Position numbers and translations under genes: made by a program | DNA from: Calderihabitans maritimus | Lineage (GTDB): Bacteria > Bacillota > KKC1 > Calderihabitantales > Calderihabitantaceae | Direction of reading: 5' to 3' | DNA: 40,639 nt | NCBI RefSeq assembly: GCF_002207765.1 | Contig: NZ_BDGJ01000215.1 | Span: 1-40,639, forward strand | The notes under the pieces: model-generated | Database searches by the model: none | Told to the model about the DNA's origin: nothing | The model's input: only the letters and a program-made list of their open reading frames with translations | Shown here: in pieces, positions 1 through 6,372 of the stretch | Numbering within the stretch: position 1 is the stretch's first letter | Layout: each line of letters starts with the position of its first letter

Positions 1-70
1 CTTATTGTCTTTTTACATTTTGAAACAATAAAATTTCCAATTCAGGGTCTTGACATTTTACCGCGGGTCT

Positions 71-1258
71 CTACTCTACTTTAATTAATAATGCATCGCC
101 CTGAGCAGCTCCACCGCAAATGGCAGCCACTCCGTAACCTCCACCACGGCGACGCAGCTCATATATTAAAGTCATAATAATCCGGGCGCCGCTAGCCCCA
201 ATAGGATGACCGTAGGCAATGGCTCCTCCGTTAACGTTTACTTTTTCCGGATCCCAGCCGGTAATCTTACCGCTAGTTAAGGTAACGGCAGCAAACGCTT
301 CATTAGCTTCTATTAAGTGAATATCATGGATATTCATCCCGACCTTCTTCAACAATTTATTAGTAGCCAGGCCGGGCACGGTAGCGATATAGGCGGGCTC
401 TTCTGCCACCCAAGTATGGTCAACAATGGTAGCCAACGGAATTAAACCCAAAGCTTTAGCCTTCTCCCGCGACATCAAGACTAAAGCACCCGCTCCGTCG
501 TTGACTCCCGGCGCATTCCCGGCAGTTACAGTCCCGTCTTCTATAAATATAGGAGGTAACGCCGCCAATTTTTCCAAAGAAGTGTCCCGTCGGGGAGATT
601 CGTCTGTTTCTACCACTAAGGCTGGACCCTTTCGCTGTGGTACTTCTACAGGCACTATTTCATCGTTGAGCTTGCCGGAATCGATAGCAGCTATTGCTCT
701 CTGGTGACTCCGCAGAGCCCATTCGTCCTGTTCCTGCCTGCTAATACCGTACTCCTTGGCCACTTTGCTACCATGAACCGCCATGTGAACATTGTGGAAG
801 GCACATCTCAAGCCATCATAGACCATAAGGTCAATCAGTTCGCCGTTGCCCATCCGGTAACCCCATCGCGCCCGGGGAACAGCGTAAGGAGAGTTGCTCA
901 TACTTTCCATTCCCCCGGCCACCACAATCTCCGCATAACCGGCCTTAATCATCTCATCAGCCATAGTGACGGCCCGGTGAGAGGAGATACATACCTTGTT
1001 GATAGTATCTGATGGTACGTGCAGAGGCAGGCCGGCTTTTATAGAGGCCTGTCTCGAAGGGATCTGTCCCGCTCCTCCTTGCAGAACCATCCCCATGAGC
1101 ACGTAGTCTACTTGGTCGTTCTCAATTCCAGCCCGTTTAACTGCTTCTTTAATGGCTACGGCTCCTAAATCAACTGCCGATAGAGGCTGTAAAACCCCTC
1201 CAAACCGTCCGAAAGGCGTACGGGCCGCGCTAACGATTACTGTTTCCCGTCCGCTCAT
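71..1258 (-). CDS. thlA: Acetyl-CoA acetyltransferase (thiolase family)
   Basis: A 395-residue thiolase that condenses two acyl-CoA molecules or cleaves 3-ketoacyl-CoA with CoA in the cytoplasm. The nucleophilic cysteine is Cys90 in [11 protein letters not shown], the NEAFAA motif follows, then the catalytic His351 in [10 protein letters not shown] and Cys381 in the C-terminal CGGAAQGDA. The loop after Cys90 reads CISSH where many thiolases have CGSG or CASG. I chose the ATG at 1258 because AAGGAGG lies just upstream; an in-frame GTG at 1279 would put that ribosome binding site inside the gene. A near-perfect sigma-54 promoter lies about 70 bases upstream, so it is probably co-regulated with the acyl-CoA synthetase at 4367-6037. 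Direction (degradative or biosynthetic) cannot be told from sequence; the context favours beta-oxidation or short-chain acid use. Confidence 0.93.
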   Translation of the reverse strand: MSGRETVIVSAARTPFGRFGGVLQPLSAVDLGAVAIKEAVKRAGIENDQVDYVLMGMVLQGGAGQIPSRQASIKAGLPLHVPSDTINKVCISSHRAVTMADEMIKAGYAEIVVAGGMESMSNSPYAVPRARWGYRMGNGELIDLMVYDGLRCAFHNVHMAVHGSKVAKEYGISRQEQDEWALRSHQRAIAAIDSGKLNDEIVPVEVPQRKGPALVVETDESPRRDTSLEKLAALPPIFIEDGTVTAGNAPGVNDGAGALVLMSREKAKALGLIPLATIVDHTWVAEEPAYIATVPGLATNKLLKKVGMNIHDIHLIEANEAFAAVTLTSGKITGWDPEKVNVNGGAIAYGHPIGASGARIIMTLIYELRRRGGGYGVAAICGGAAQGDALLIKVE

Positions 1259-1329
1259 AAAACTTTTCCTCCTTCCCACTCATTTCTTGCGGGTTCAGTG
1301 CTGAAGTCACTCTACCTCCAAATTATATA

Positions 1330-1345
1330 TGCAAATCCTGTGCCA
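1330..1345 (-). promoter_or_regulatory. Sigma-54 (-24/-12) promoter of the thiolase gene
   Basis: On the minus strand the site reads TGGCACAGGATTTGCA, which matches the RpoN consensus TGGCAC-N5-TTGCA exactly, including the invariant GG and GC ten bases apart. The predicted start is near 1319, about 60 bases before the thiolase ATG. Such promoters need an AAA+ activator; one is encoded at 6373-8121. Confidence 0.85.
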
Positions 1346-1493
1346 CAATACCTCAAGTCTTTTCCCAGTTGCCACAAGTGCTTTCTGTTAACAATCCTCT
1401 ACAATTTAACCTATAAGGCGGGAATAACTACCTGTCCCCGCCGGAATGTGTCTACATTTCGCTACATGTAACTATTTATTTACACTTCGCACG

Positions 1494-1522
1494 AAAAGCC
1501 GCAGACACAGTCTACGGCTTTT
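1494..1522 (-). terminator. Terminator after the YIP1-like gene
   Basis: A 13-bp stem (AAAAGCCGTAGAC against GTCTGCGGCTTTT, with one G.U pair in minus-strand RNA) closes a 3-4 base loop and ends in TTTT. It lies 17 bases downstream of the stop codon of the gene at 1539-2099 and separates it from the sigma-54 thiolase promoter. Confidence 0.75.
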
Positions 1523-1538
1523 CCTTTATTACTCAACT

Positions 1539-2099
1539 TTATGACGGTTGTACCAAATAAAAAACACTGAAAGTAAAAATGGCTGTTAATGCCAAACAAA
1601 TCCATGCTTTCCATCGTGAAAACTGCTGCGTTGCCATTACTATCCGGTGCCAGCTCAATATAGTTAGGAAAATTGAAACTAAGAGTAGTATTCCCAGAAC
1701 AAAACTGACCACCGGCGTTCGAGCTTCCAGCGAAACATTCCCGAAATAGGCAATACCCGGAGCACCGAGACATAGCGGCAACAACCCGTACCCGGAAAAG
1801 CGATATAACTTGCTTATATCTCCCAGTCCCCCTAACCCCCTGCTGAATCCCCAAAACGCCAGCATCAACGCCACGCGAGTCAAGTACGCCATTAATACGC
1901 CAGCCAAAAGAAATATTAGTGGCACTAATACTACCTGCAAAAACCGGGACTCAAAACCATGTAAATACTCTTGATGGAACCAGAGATTGCTTCCGCCATA
2001 AATTATTCCTAAAACCAAAGTACTTACCGTCCCCAGTTTCTCAAAAGTAGGTTCCAATTTTTCCACAGTTATAAATTTATAATAATTCCCCAACTTCAT
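1539..2099 (-). CDS. Integral membrane protein, YIP1-like
   Basis: A 186-residue protein with about five hydrophobic segments (around residues 22-36, 53-78, 101-121, 128-150 and 160-182) and no signal peptide. The central R(F)SGYGLLPLCLGAPGIAY stretch followed by a long hydrophobic segment and a 'WHRIVMATQQ..RWKAW' turn resembles bacterial YIP1-domain membrane proteins. This is a resemblance by eye only. AAGGAG lies 9 bases before the ATG. The gene sits between the symporter and the thiolase, but hairpins on both sides (2151-2185 and 1494-1522) suggest its own short transcript or readthrough from the symporter. Function unknown. Confidence 0.65.
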   Translation of the reverse strand: MKLGNYYKFITVEKLEPTFEKLGTVSTLVLGIIYGGSNLWFHQEYLHGFESRFLQVVLVPLIFLLAGVLMAYLTRVALMLAFWGFSRGLGGLGDISKLYRFSGYGLLPLCLGAPGIAYFGNVSLEARTPVVSFVLGILLLVSIFLTILSWHRIVMATQQFSRWKAWICLALTAIFTFSVFYLVQPS

Positions 2100-2150
2100 T
2101 TTAGATAACTCCTTCCCATGTCCCCAGACGGTTTTCCCCTAGAGAAAATG

Positions 2151-2185
2151 ACCGGGAGGCCAAAACTAACTTCCCACCTCCCGGT
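2151..2185 (-). terminator. Terminator after the symporter gene
   Basis: A perfect 9-bp stem, ACCGGGAGG with CCTCCCGGT, and a 17-base loop. It is followed on the minus strand by CATTTTCTCT. It lies 11 bases past the stop codon of the sodium/solute symporter. The T-run is short, so readthrough into the YIP1-like gene is possible. Confidence 0.6.
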
Positions 2186-2195
2186 TCTTCTCCCT

Positions 2196-3836
2196 TTACC
2201 ACGGCATGAGAGCCCAAATTACCAGAACCGCACAGATTCCCGCAATGGTAAAGGCTCCGGCAGTACTGTTATAGCGCATAGGATTAACCGTGCTCCAGCC
2301 GTGTATACTTTCTATTAATTTTTCCGTCTCATGCCGCGGTATTCGTACAGCCAAAGAAGGAATACGATTGGTCACATAAGATACTACAATCAAGATAATA
2401 AAGCTCAAAGGAGCCGACAGTAACGCACCCGATAGCCCCAGCTTATCAGTCAAAGCGTCACCGCTCAATGTAATAGAAGGCGCTACGTAAGGAGAAACGA
2501 GGATGTAAACCAATCCTGCAATTAGTGAAGCAGCAATGGCTCCGTATTTATTCGCTTCCTTCCACCACACTCCCATGATTACCAAAGGCGCACTAACCGT
2601 AGCTGCCAATCCGAAAGCCCACAGGATGCTCACCACTAGGAAAGCCGGGGGTTTGAAGGCAAGGAGAATACTCACTATACCCGCTGTGGCAATAGCAACG
2701 TAACCAATAACCATTTTACTTTTCTCCGCTAAATTCGGCTTCAAAGTGCTTATAATATCCTGTGCCACCAGGGCTCCAATAGCTAATAGGTTTCCATTTA
2801 AGGTCGAAAGACCGGCAGCAATTGCACCGACAATCACTAATGCCGTAACCCATTCCGGATTATAAACTAGATTTAGAATAATAGTGATTTTGTCCGCATC
2901 AGTAGGGCTAATCACTGTTCCCGTAGATTGGGAAAAGTATACTCCAGCAAAACCCATAGTATAGGTCGCCGAGAACACCATGCCAAGTATCAGGGCATAC
3001 CATACCATGGCTGCTCTCGCGCTCCGGAGACTTGATGCCGTGAACACCCGCATGGCGAGATGAGGCAAGCCAATTCCACCTAAAGTCAAACTAGGAATCA
3101 AGGCAAAGTACCATTTGACACCGTACTTGGGATCGAAAAAGTCCGGAGCTACCTCAAGCATTGATTTCACCATATCACCGTAGAGCAGGGGAGGAAACCA
3201 CCATCCTGAGCTCCCCATGGCCTTCATAATCGCCCCCAGAGGAATGATGAAAGCAATCCCCATCATAACCATTTGGAAGGCAGCGTTGTAAGAGGCTCCG
3301 TACATACCCCCAAGAGTAATATATCCTACTATTAACAATCCACCAAAAGCTAAACCATAGGCATAGGGAATACCTAAAAGGGTTTCAAAAGCTTTCGCAA
3401 TACCAATCATTTGACCCAGCGCGTACATCAGCATGATAAGTATCATCCAGCAGGCCGATACTACCGCTGCCGTTTTCCCGTAGCGTTCCCTCACGAAATG
3501 AGCGGGAGTGAACGCACCCATACGCCGAAGGCTGGTGCCAAACAAAATAGTAATTAGAGGGATGGCTAAGATGAATTGTATCCACATGTAAACGAAAGGA
3601 ACTTGCAGTTTAAGAATCAGCGCTGTAACTCCTAAAAAAGTGGCCAGACTCATGTAAGTGGAAGCCATACCCAGCCCGTTGGCAAGCGGACCAATCGTAC
3701 CGCCGGCAATATATAAATCTGCTACCGATTTACTTGCCCGATTTGAATACCAGCCAATGAGATAGAACACCACAAAACTTGCCACCAGAAACGCAATACC
3801 TAAAGACGTATTAGAAAGCTGCCAACTTTGTTCCAT
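2196..3836 (-). CDS. Sodium:solute symporter (SSF family), probably for a monocarboxylate
   Basis: A 546-residue polytopic transporter of the SSF family, which couples sodium entry to solute uptake. Hydrophobic segments run along the whole length, as expected for about 13 membrane helices. Family-like stretches include GGTIGPLANGLGMASTYMS near the N terminus and the conserved STLNGNLLAIGALVAQDI in the second half. Its closest look is the ActP/acetate-permease branch, and a small partner protein is encoded 19 bases upstream (3856-4155), as for other two-gene SSF systems. The start is the ATG at 3836, preceded by AAGGAGGG; a longer in-frame reading to 3908 has no ribosome binding site and overlaps the partner gene. 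The nearby acyl-CoA synthetase and thiolase suggest a short- or medium-chain organic acid as substrate; the exact solute is an inference. Confidence 0.9.
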   Translation of the reverse strand: MEQSWQLSNTSLGIAFLVASFVVFYLIGWYSNRASKSVADLYIAGGTIGPLANGLGMASTYMSLATFLGVTALILKLQVPFVYMWIQFILAIPLITILFGTSLRRMGAFTPAHFVRERYGKTAAVVSACWMILIMLMYALGQMIGIAKAFETLLGIPYAYGLAFGGLLIVGYITLGGMYGASYNAAFQMVMMGIAFIIPLGAIMKAMGSSGWWFPPLLYGDMVKSMLEVAPDFFDPKYGVKWYFALIPSLTLGGIGLPHLAMRVFTASSLRSARAAMVWYALILGMVFSATYTMGFAGVYFSQSTGTVISPTDADKITIILNLVYNPEWVTALVIVGAIAAGLSTLNGNLLAIGALVAQDIISTLKPNLAEKSKMVIGYVAIATAGIVSILLAFKPPAFLVVSILWAFGLAATVSAPLVIMGVWWKEANKYGAIAASLIAGLVYILVSPYVAPSITLSGDALTDKLGLSGALLSAPLSFIILIVVSYVTNRIPSLAVRIPRHETEKLIESIHGWSTVNPMRYNSTAGAFTIAGICAVLVIWALMPW

Positions 3837-3855
3837 AAAAATCCCTCCTTGAAGA

Positions 3856-4155
3856 TTAAGCGGTAGTTCGGGAATATGTTCTAGAAACGGAAGTAGTTTC
3901 CTTAACATCTACTTCCCTGTCCTTCGCAATTTCCTCATCCAACTGATTGCCTACATATCCTGCTACCAGAGTAAGTATTACTACGCCTATCCAACCAGTG
4001 AGAATAGGAACAATATAGTGAACAGGAAATCCCATAAAGGTTGCTTTTAACCCATGCGGAGCGAACAACACAAAAATCAATCCGGTGTGACCTGCCAGAA
4101 TAAATAGAATAGTCAGAATTATGGTACTATAAACTTCCTTTTTGTAAGCGTTCAA
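3856..4155 (-). CDS. Small membrane partner of the sodium symporter (DUF485/DUF4212-like)
   Basis: A 99-residue protein with two predicted membrane helices (about residues 11-31 and 45-67) and a charged C-terminal tail, LDEEIAKDREVDVKE. Small two-helix proteins of the DUF485 or DUF4212 type are commonly encoded just upstream of an SSF symporter and are thought to be its small subunit. The FPVHYIVPILTGW segment and the trailing LDEE fit that group, though I cannot say which of the two families it belongs to. Translation starts at a TTG (4155) behind GGAAGGGTGA; there is no ATG nearby. The gene is 19 bases from the symporter start, so the two are surely co-transcribed. Confidence 0.8.
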   Translation of the reverse strand: MNAYKKEVYSTIILTILFILAGHTGLIFVLFAPHGLKATFMGFPVHYIVPILTGWIGVVILTLVAGYVGNQLDEEIAKDREVDVKETTSVSRTYSRTTA

Positions 4156-4198
4156 ACAAACTCACCCTTCCTTAAAGGTTTGACGTTTCACGTAACCA

Positions 4199-4226
4199 TT
4201 TATATAAGGAACCCTGTTACTCGCAA
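4199..4226 (-). promoter_or_regulatory. Candidate sigma-70-type promoter of the symporter operon
   Basis: Minus strand: TTGCGA (4221-4226), a 16-base spacer, and TATAAA (4199-4204). It would start the small-subunit/symporter mRNA about 35-40 bases before the TTG start codon. The -35 box overlaps that of the opposite-strand promoter of the candidate small RNA. I see no -24/-12 sigma-54 site here. Confidence 0.45.
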
Positions 4227-4245
4227 CTATCATTTATGTTATAAT
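4217..4245 (+). promoter_or_regulatory. Extended -10 promoter of the plus-strand small RNA
   Basis: A perfect extended -10 element, TGTTATAAT (4237-4245), lies seven bases before the predicted RNA start at about 4252. A weak -35 (TTACTC, 4217-4222) lies 17 bases further upstream. A perfect TGN-TATAAT is usually enough for activity without a good -35. Confidence 0.6.
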
Positions 4246-4251
4246 AGAAGC

Positions 4252-4326
4252 TACAGGTAAGGTTAGGTTTTCTCCTGGCAAGCGTCCCCGTCTAAACGCT
4301 CAGGGAAGACCGCCTTACCTTTTTCT
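4252..4326 (+). ncRNA. Candidate small RNA, about 75 nt, with long hairpin and C-rich loop
   Basis: The plus strand can fold into one long imperfect hairpin: an 8-bp base stem (4255-4262 with 4313-4320), a 7-bp stem (4266-4272 with 4305-4311), a 4-bp stem (4274-4277 with 4301-4304) and a 5-bp stem (4281-4285 with 4296-4300), closing a 10-base loop, CCCCGTCTAA. Five T residues follow the base stem, so the hairpin base doubles as a terminator on this strand only; the minus strand has no T-run there. An extended -10 promoter lies just upstream. It sits convergent to the acyl-CoA synthetase and divergent from the symporter operon. A C-rich loop and a TCTCCT tract could base-pair with AGGAGG-type ribosome binding sites. 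I do not recognise it as SRP RNA, 6S RNA or a known riboswitch. Confidence 0.5.
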
Positions 4327-4331
4327 AAATT

Positions 4332-4357
4332 GCCGGAGGCAAAAGTCTGCCCCCGGC
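4332..4357 (-). terminator. Hairpin after the acyl-CoA synthetase gene
   Basis: Minus-strand GCCGGGGGC pairs with GCCTCCGGC over 9 bp (one G.U), loop of 8 bases, starting 9 bases after the synthetase stop codon. It is followed by AATTT only, so termination may be weak. Confidence 0.55.
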
Positions 4358-4366
4358 CCGTTTCCC

Positions 4367-6037
4367 TTACTGCTTGCTGGCAGCTGTTTCTTTTTGCGCC
4401 AGCTTCTTCTTTCTCTCTCTTTCACGCAGTTCGACCCGTCTGATTTTACCACTAACCGTTTTGGGCAAAGAGTCGACAAACTCAATTTCCCTCGGGTACT
4501 TGTAAGGTGCCGTGACTTTCTTGACATGGTCCTGTAATTCTTTTACTAACTCTTCGGAAGGCTCGTAACCGGGAGCCAAAATAACAAAAGCTTTCACTAT
4601 CTCTCCTCTGACCTCGTCAGGACTGGCCACCACTGCGGATTCTGCCACGGCGGGATGCTCTACCAAGGCGCTTTCTACTTCAAAAGGACCTATCCGGTAT
4701 CCGGAACTAATAATTACATCGTCCGCCCGACCAACAAACCAGAAATATCCATCTTCATCCTTGATGGCCCGATCGCCAGTTACATACCAATCGCCGCGTA
4801 TAGTAGCTGCCGTTCTTTCCGGATCCTTCCAGTATTCTTTGAACAGTCCTACCGGACGTTCCGGCTTGATTCTCACGGCAATATCGCCTTCCTGACCCGG
4901 CGGCACTTCGTTACCTTCATCGTCAATGACCGATACATAAAAGCCGGGAGAAGGTTTGCCCATCGATCCGGGTTTAACCTCCAGGCAGGGGAAGCTTCCT
5001 ACCAAGCATACCGTTTCCGTCTGACCATACCCGTCCCGGATGGTTATTCCAGTAGCTTTCTTCCAGACCTCTATGACTTCAGGGTTAAGCGGCTCCCCAG
5101 CAGCCACGCAGTGCCGCAGAGCCTTGAAGTTGTACTTGGTCAAGTCTTCCAAAACAAAAACCCTGTAGGCAGTAGGAGGCCCGCATAAAGTAGTAATTGG
5201 ATATTTTTCCAACAATTCCAAAGTTTTGCCGGCATCAAATTTACCGGTACTGTGATGGGCAAATATGGCAGCACCCATATTCCACGGACCAAAGAAACTG
5301 CTCCAAGCCGCCTTGGCCCAGCCGGTATCGGACAGGTTCCAGTGCAGATCATCGGGCTTCAGGTCCAGCCAGAATTTGCCGGTTATTATGTGACCGATAG
5401 GATAGCTGGCGTGGGTGTGTACAGTCATTTTCGGATAACCGGTAGTTCCAGAGGTGAAATAGAGTATTGCCGGCTCATCGCTCCTGGTGTTTTCCGTTTC
5501 AAAGTCCTCGGAAGCAGAACTCACTTCTTCCTCATAACTAATCCAGCCTTCTCTTTCCCCTACTACGATCATTAGGCGAAGGGTCGAGCATTCGTCCTTT
5601 ACTTCTTCTACTTTGGGAGCATTGTCTACGTCGGTAATAATAGCGACTCCTTCCGATGCGTCAAAACGATATTTTATATCTTTAGCGGTAAGCTGGCTGG
5701 TACCGGGCATAACAACCGCTCCAATGCGCAGAAGGGCCAACATAGACTCCCACCATTCAGGAATCCGCGGCAGCAGCAGGAAGACCCGGTCGCCTCTCTT
5801 AATACCGTGCTTCTTAAGCACATTGGCCAGCTTCTTCGACCGTAGGGATAACTCCCGGAAGGTAAACTTCTTCTCGTTTCCGCCATCATCTACCCACCAA
5901 AGAGCTAACTTGTCCGGGTCGGCAGCCCACTTGTCAAATACATCCCGCGTAAAGTTGAAATATTCGGGCACTTCCAACTTAAATTCGGCGTAAGTTTTTT
6001 CGTAATCCTCCATGTTAGGCTTAAATTGCAAACCCAC
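4367..6037 (-). CDS. Medium-chain acyl-CoA synthetase (AMP-forming)
   Basis: A 556-residue member of the adenylate-forming family; it activates a carboxylic acid with ATP to an acyl-AMP and then transfers it to CoA. The P-loop-like YFTSGTTGYPK is at about residues 193-203, the YGQTE motif near 345, the hinge and adenylate motif (TGDRA ... GRADDVIISSGYRIGPFEVE, read as separate motifs TGDRA and GYRIGP) near 420-450, and the catalytic C-terminal lysine in PKTVSGKIRR near 530. Overall shape resembles the MACS/AcsM-type medium-chain branch more than acetyl-CoA synthetase (which is about 650 residues). Translation starts at GTG 6037 behind AGGAGG with a 7-base gap. A sigma-54 promoter lies about 150 bases upstream and the sigma-54 activator is the next gene, so it is probably induced by its substrate or a related signal. 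Confidence 0.92.
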   Translation of the reverse strand: MGLQFKPNMEDYEKTYAEFKLEVPEYFNFTRDVFDKWAADPDKLALWWVDDGGNEKKFTFRELSLRSKKLANVLKKHGIKRGDRVFLLLPRIPEWWESMLALLRIGAVVMPGTSQLTAKDIKYRFDASEGVAIITDVDNAPKVEEVKDECSTLRLMIVVGEREGWISYEEEVSSASEDFETENTRSDEPAILYFTSGTTGYPKMTVHTHASYPIGHIITGKFWLDLKPDDLHWNLSDTGWAKAAWSSFFGPWNMGAAIFAHHSTGKFDAGKTLELLEKYPITTLCGPPTAYRVFVLEDLTKYNFKALRHCVAAGEPLNPEVIEVWKKATGITIRDGYGQTETVCLVGSFPCLEVKPGSMGKPSPGFYVSVIDDEGNEVPPGQEGDIAVRIKPERPVGLFKEYWKDPERTAATIRGDWYVTGDRAIKDEDGYFWFVGRADDVIISSGYRIGPFEVESALVEHPAVAESAVVASPDEVRGEIVKAFVILAPGYEPSEELVKELQDHVKKVTAPYKYPREIEFVDSLPKTVSGKIRRVELRERERKKKLAQKETAASKQ

Positions 6038-6050
6038 TTCCGTCCCTCCT

Positions 6051-6065
6051 ATTTTTCAGAAGTTT
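6051..6065. promoter_or_regulatory. CodY-box-like sequence before the acyl-CoA synthetase
   Basis: ATTTTTCAGAAGTTT matches 12 of 15 positions of the palindromic CodY consensus AATTTTCWGAAAATT. It lies just upstream of the ribosome binding site, downstream of the sigma-54 start, where a bound repressor could block elongation. codY itself is in this window. Three-mismatch matches are common in AT-rich DNA, so this is tentative. Confidence 0.25.
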
Positions 6066-6183
6066 ACTCTTAACAAGCATTCTTTCTTTTGCATAGTTTT
6101 TAGAAACTGATCACCTCCTCGTAATTTAAATAGCAAGAATGTTCTTACTAATGTATAGCCAACTAACTCCCACTATAAATTTT

Positions 6184-6199
6184 TGCAAAAAGCGTACCA
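6184..6199 (-). promoter_or_regulatory. Sigma-54 (-24/-12) promoter of the acyl-CoA synthetase
   Basis: Minus strand TGGTACGCTTTTTGCA matches the RpoN consensus TGGCACG-N4-TTGCA at all but one base (T for C), with the invariant GG and GC correctly spaced. The predicted start is near 6173, giving a leader of about 135 bases. Confidence 0.75.
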
Positions 6200-6201
6200 C
6201 C

Positions 6202-6329
6202 TTTACACACATAAAAAAGCTTGTAGCTGCCTCTGCTGATTATGTTTGAATTTATGGGGATGTCCAGTATCCTATACCGAGCAATCATGAAATCTGGGCA
6301 GCCACAAGCTTTTGGCCTGTTGGTGTAAA
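6202..6329. repeat. Nested inverted repeat; probable terminator of the activator gene
   Basis: Two 17-base arms, AAAAGCTTGTAGCTGCC (6215-6231) and GGCAGCCACAAGCTTTT (6297-6313), pair with a single G.U or A.C position, separated by 65 bases that contain a further TGATT/AATCA pair. An outer TTTACAC/GTGTAAA pair (6202-6208, 6323-6329) extends it. On the minus strand the arm is followed by TTTTTT, as in an intrinsic terminator for the activator gene, though the loop is very long. It also fits a small palindromic element or paired activator sites. Confidence 0.55.
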
Positions 6330-6372
6330 CTCTGCTTAACATGTCTATTTCTGTTAACTCACCTGTACCTGT

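Larger units (their letters stand above)
6038..6372 (-). other. 335-base intergenic control region between the activator and the acyl-CoA synthetase
   Basis: No gene fits here. From the activator side it holds GTTAACAGAAA (6348-6358, minus strand) shared with the thiolase upstream region, a large nested inverted repeat (6202-6329), the sigma-54 promoter (6184-6199), about 135 bases of leader, a CodY-box-like sequence (6051-6065) and the synthetase ribosome binding site. Confidence 0.7.

Noticed and set aside
2-31. TTATTGT/ACAATAA inverted repeat at the window start
   Set aside because: Short AT-only arms with a 16-base loop; expected by chance in AT-rich intergenic DNA.
1417-1442. GGCGGG/CCCGCC inverted repeat upstream of the thiolase promoter
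   Set aside because: Only six base pairs with a 14-base loop and no T-run; not a convincing terminator, and as a binding site it has no second copy near the other promoter.
1480-1854. A 124-residue minus-strand open frame overlapping the YIP1-like gene
   Set aside because: It overlaps the better-supported frame at 1539-2099, has no ribosome binding site and reads as shadow sequence across the terminator.
4255-4320. The 4255-4320 hairpin as SRP RNA or a known riboswitch
   Set aside because: It lacks the conserved SRP apical sequence and I cannot match it to any riboswitch consensus; kept as an unclassified small RNA.
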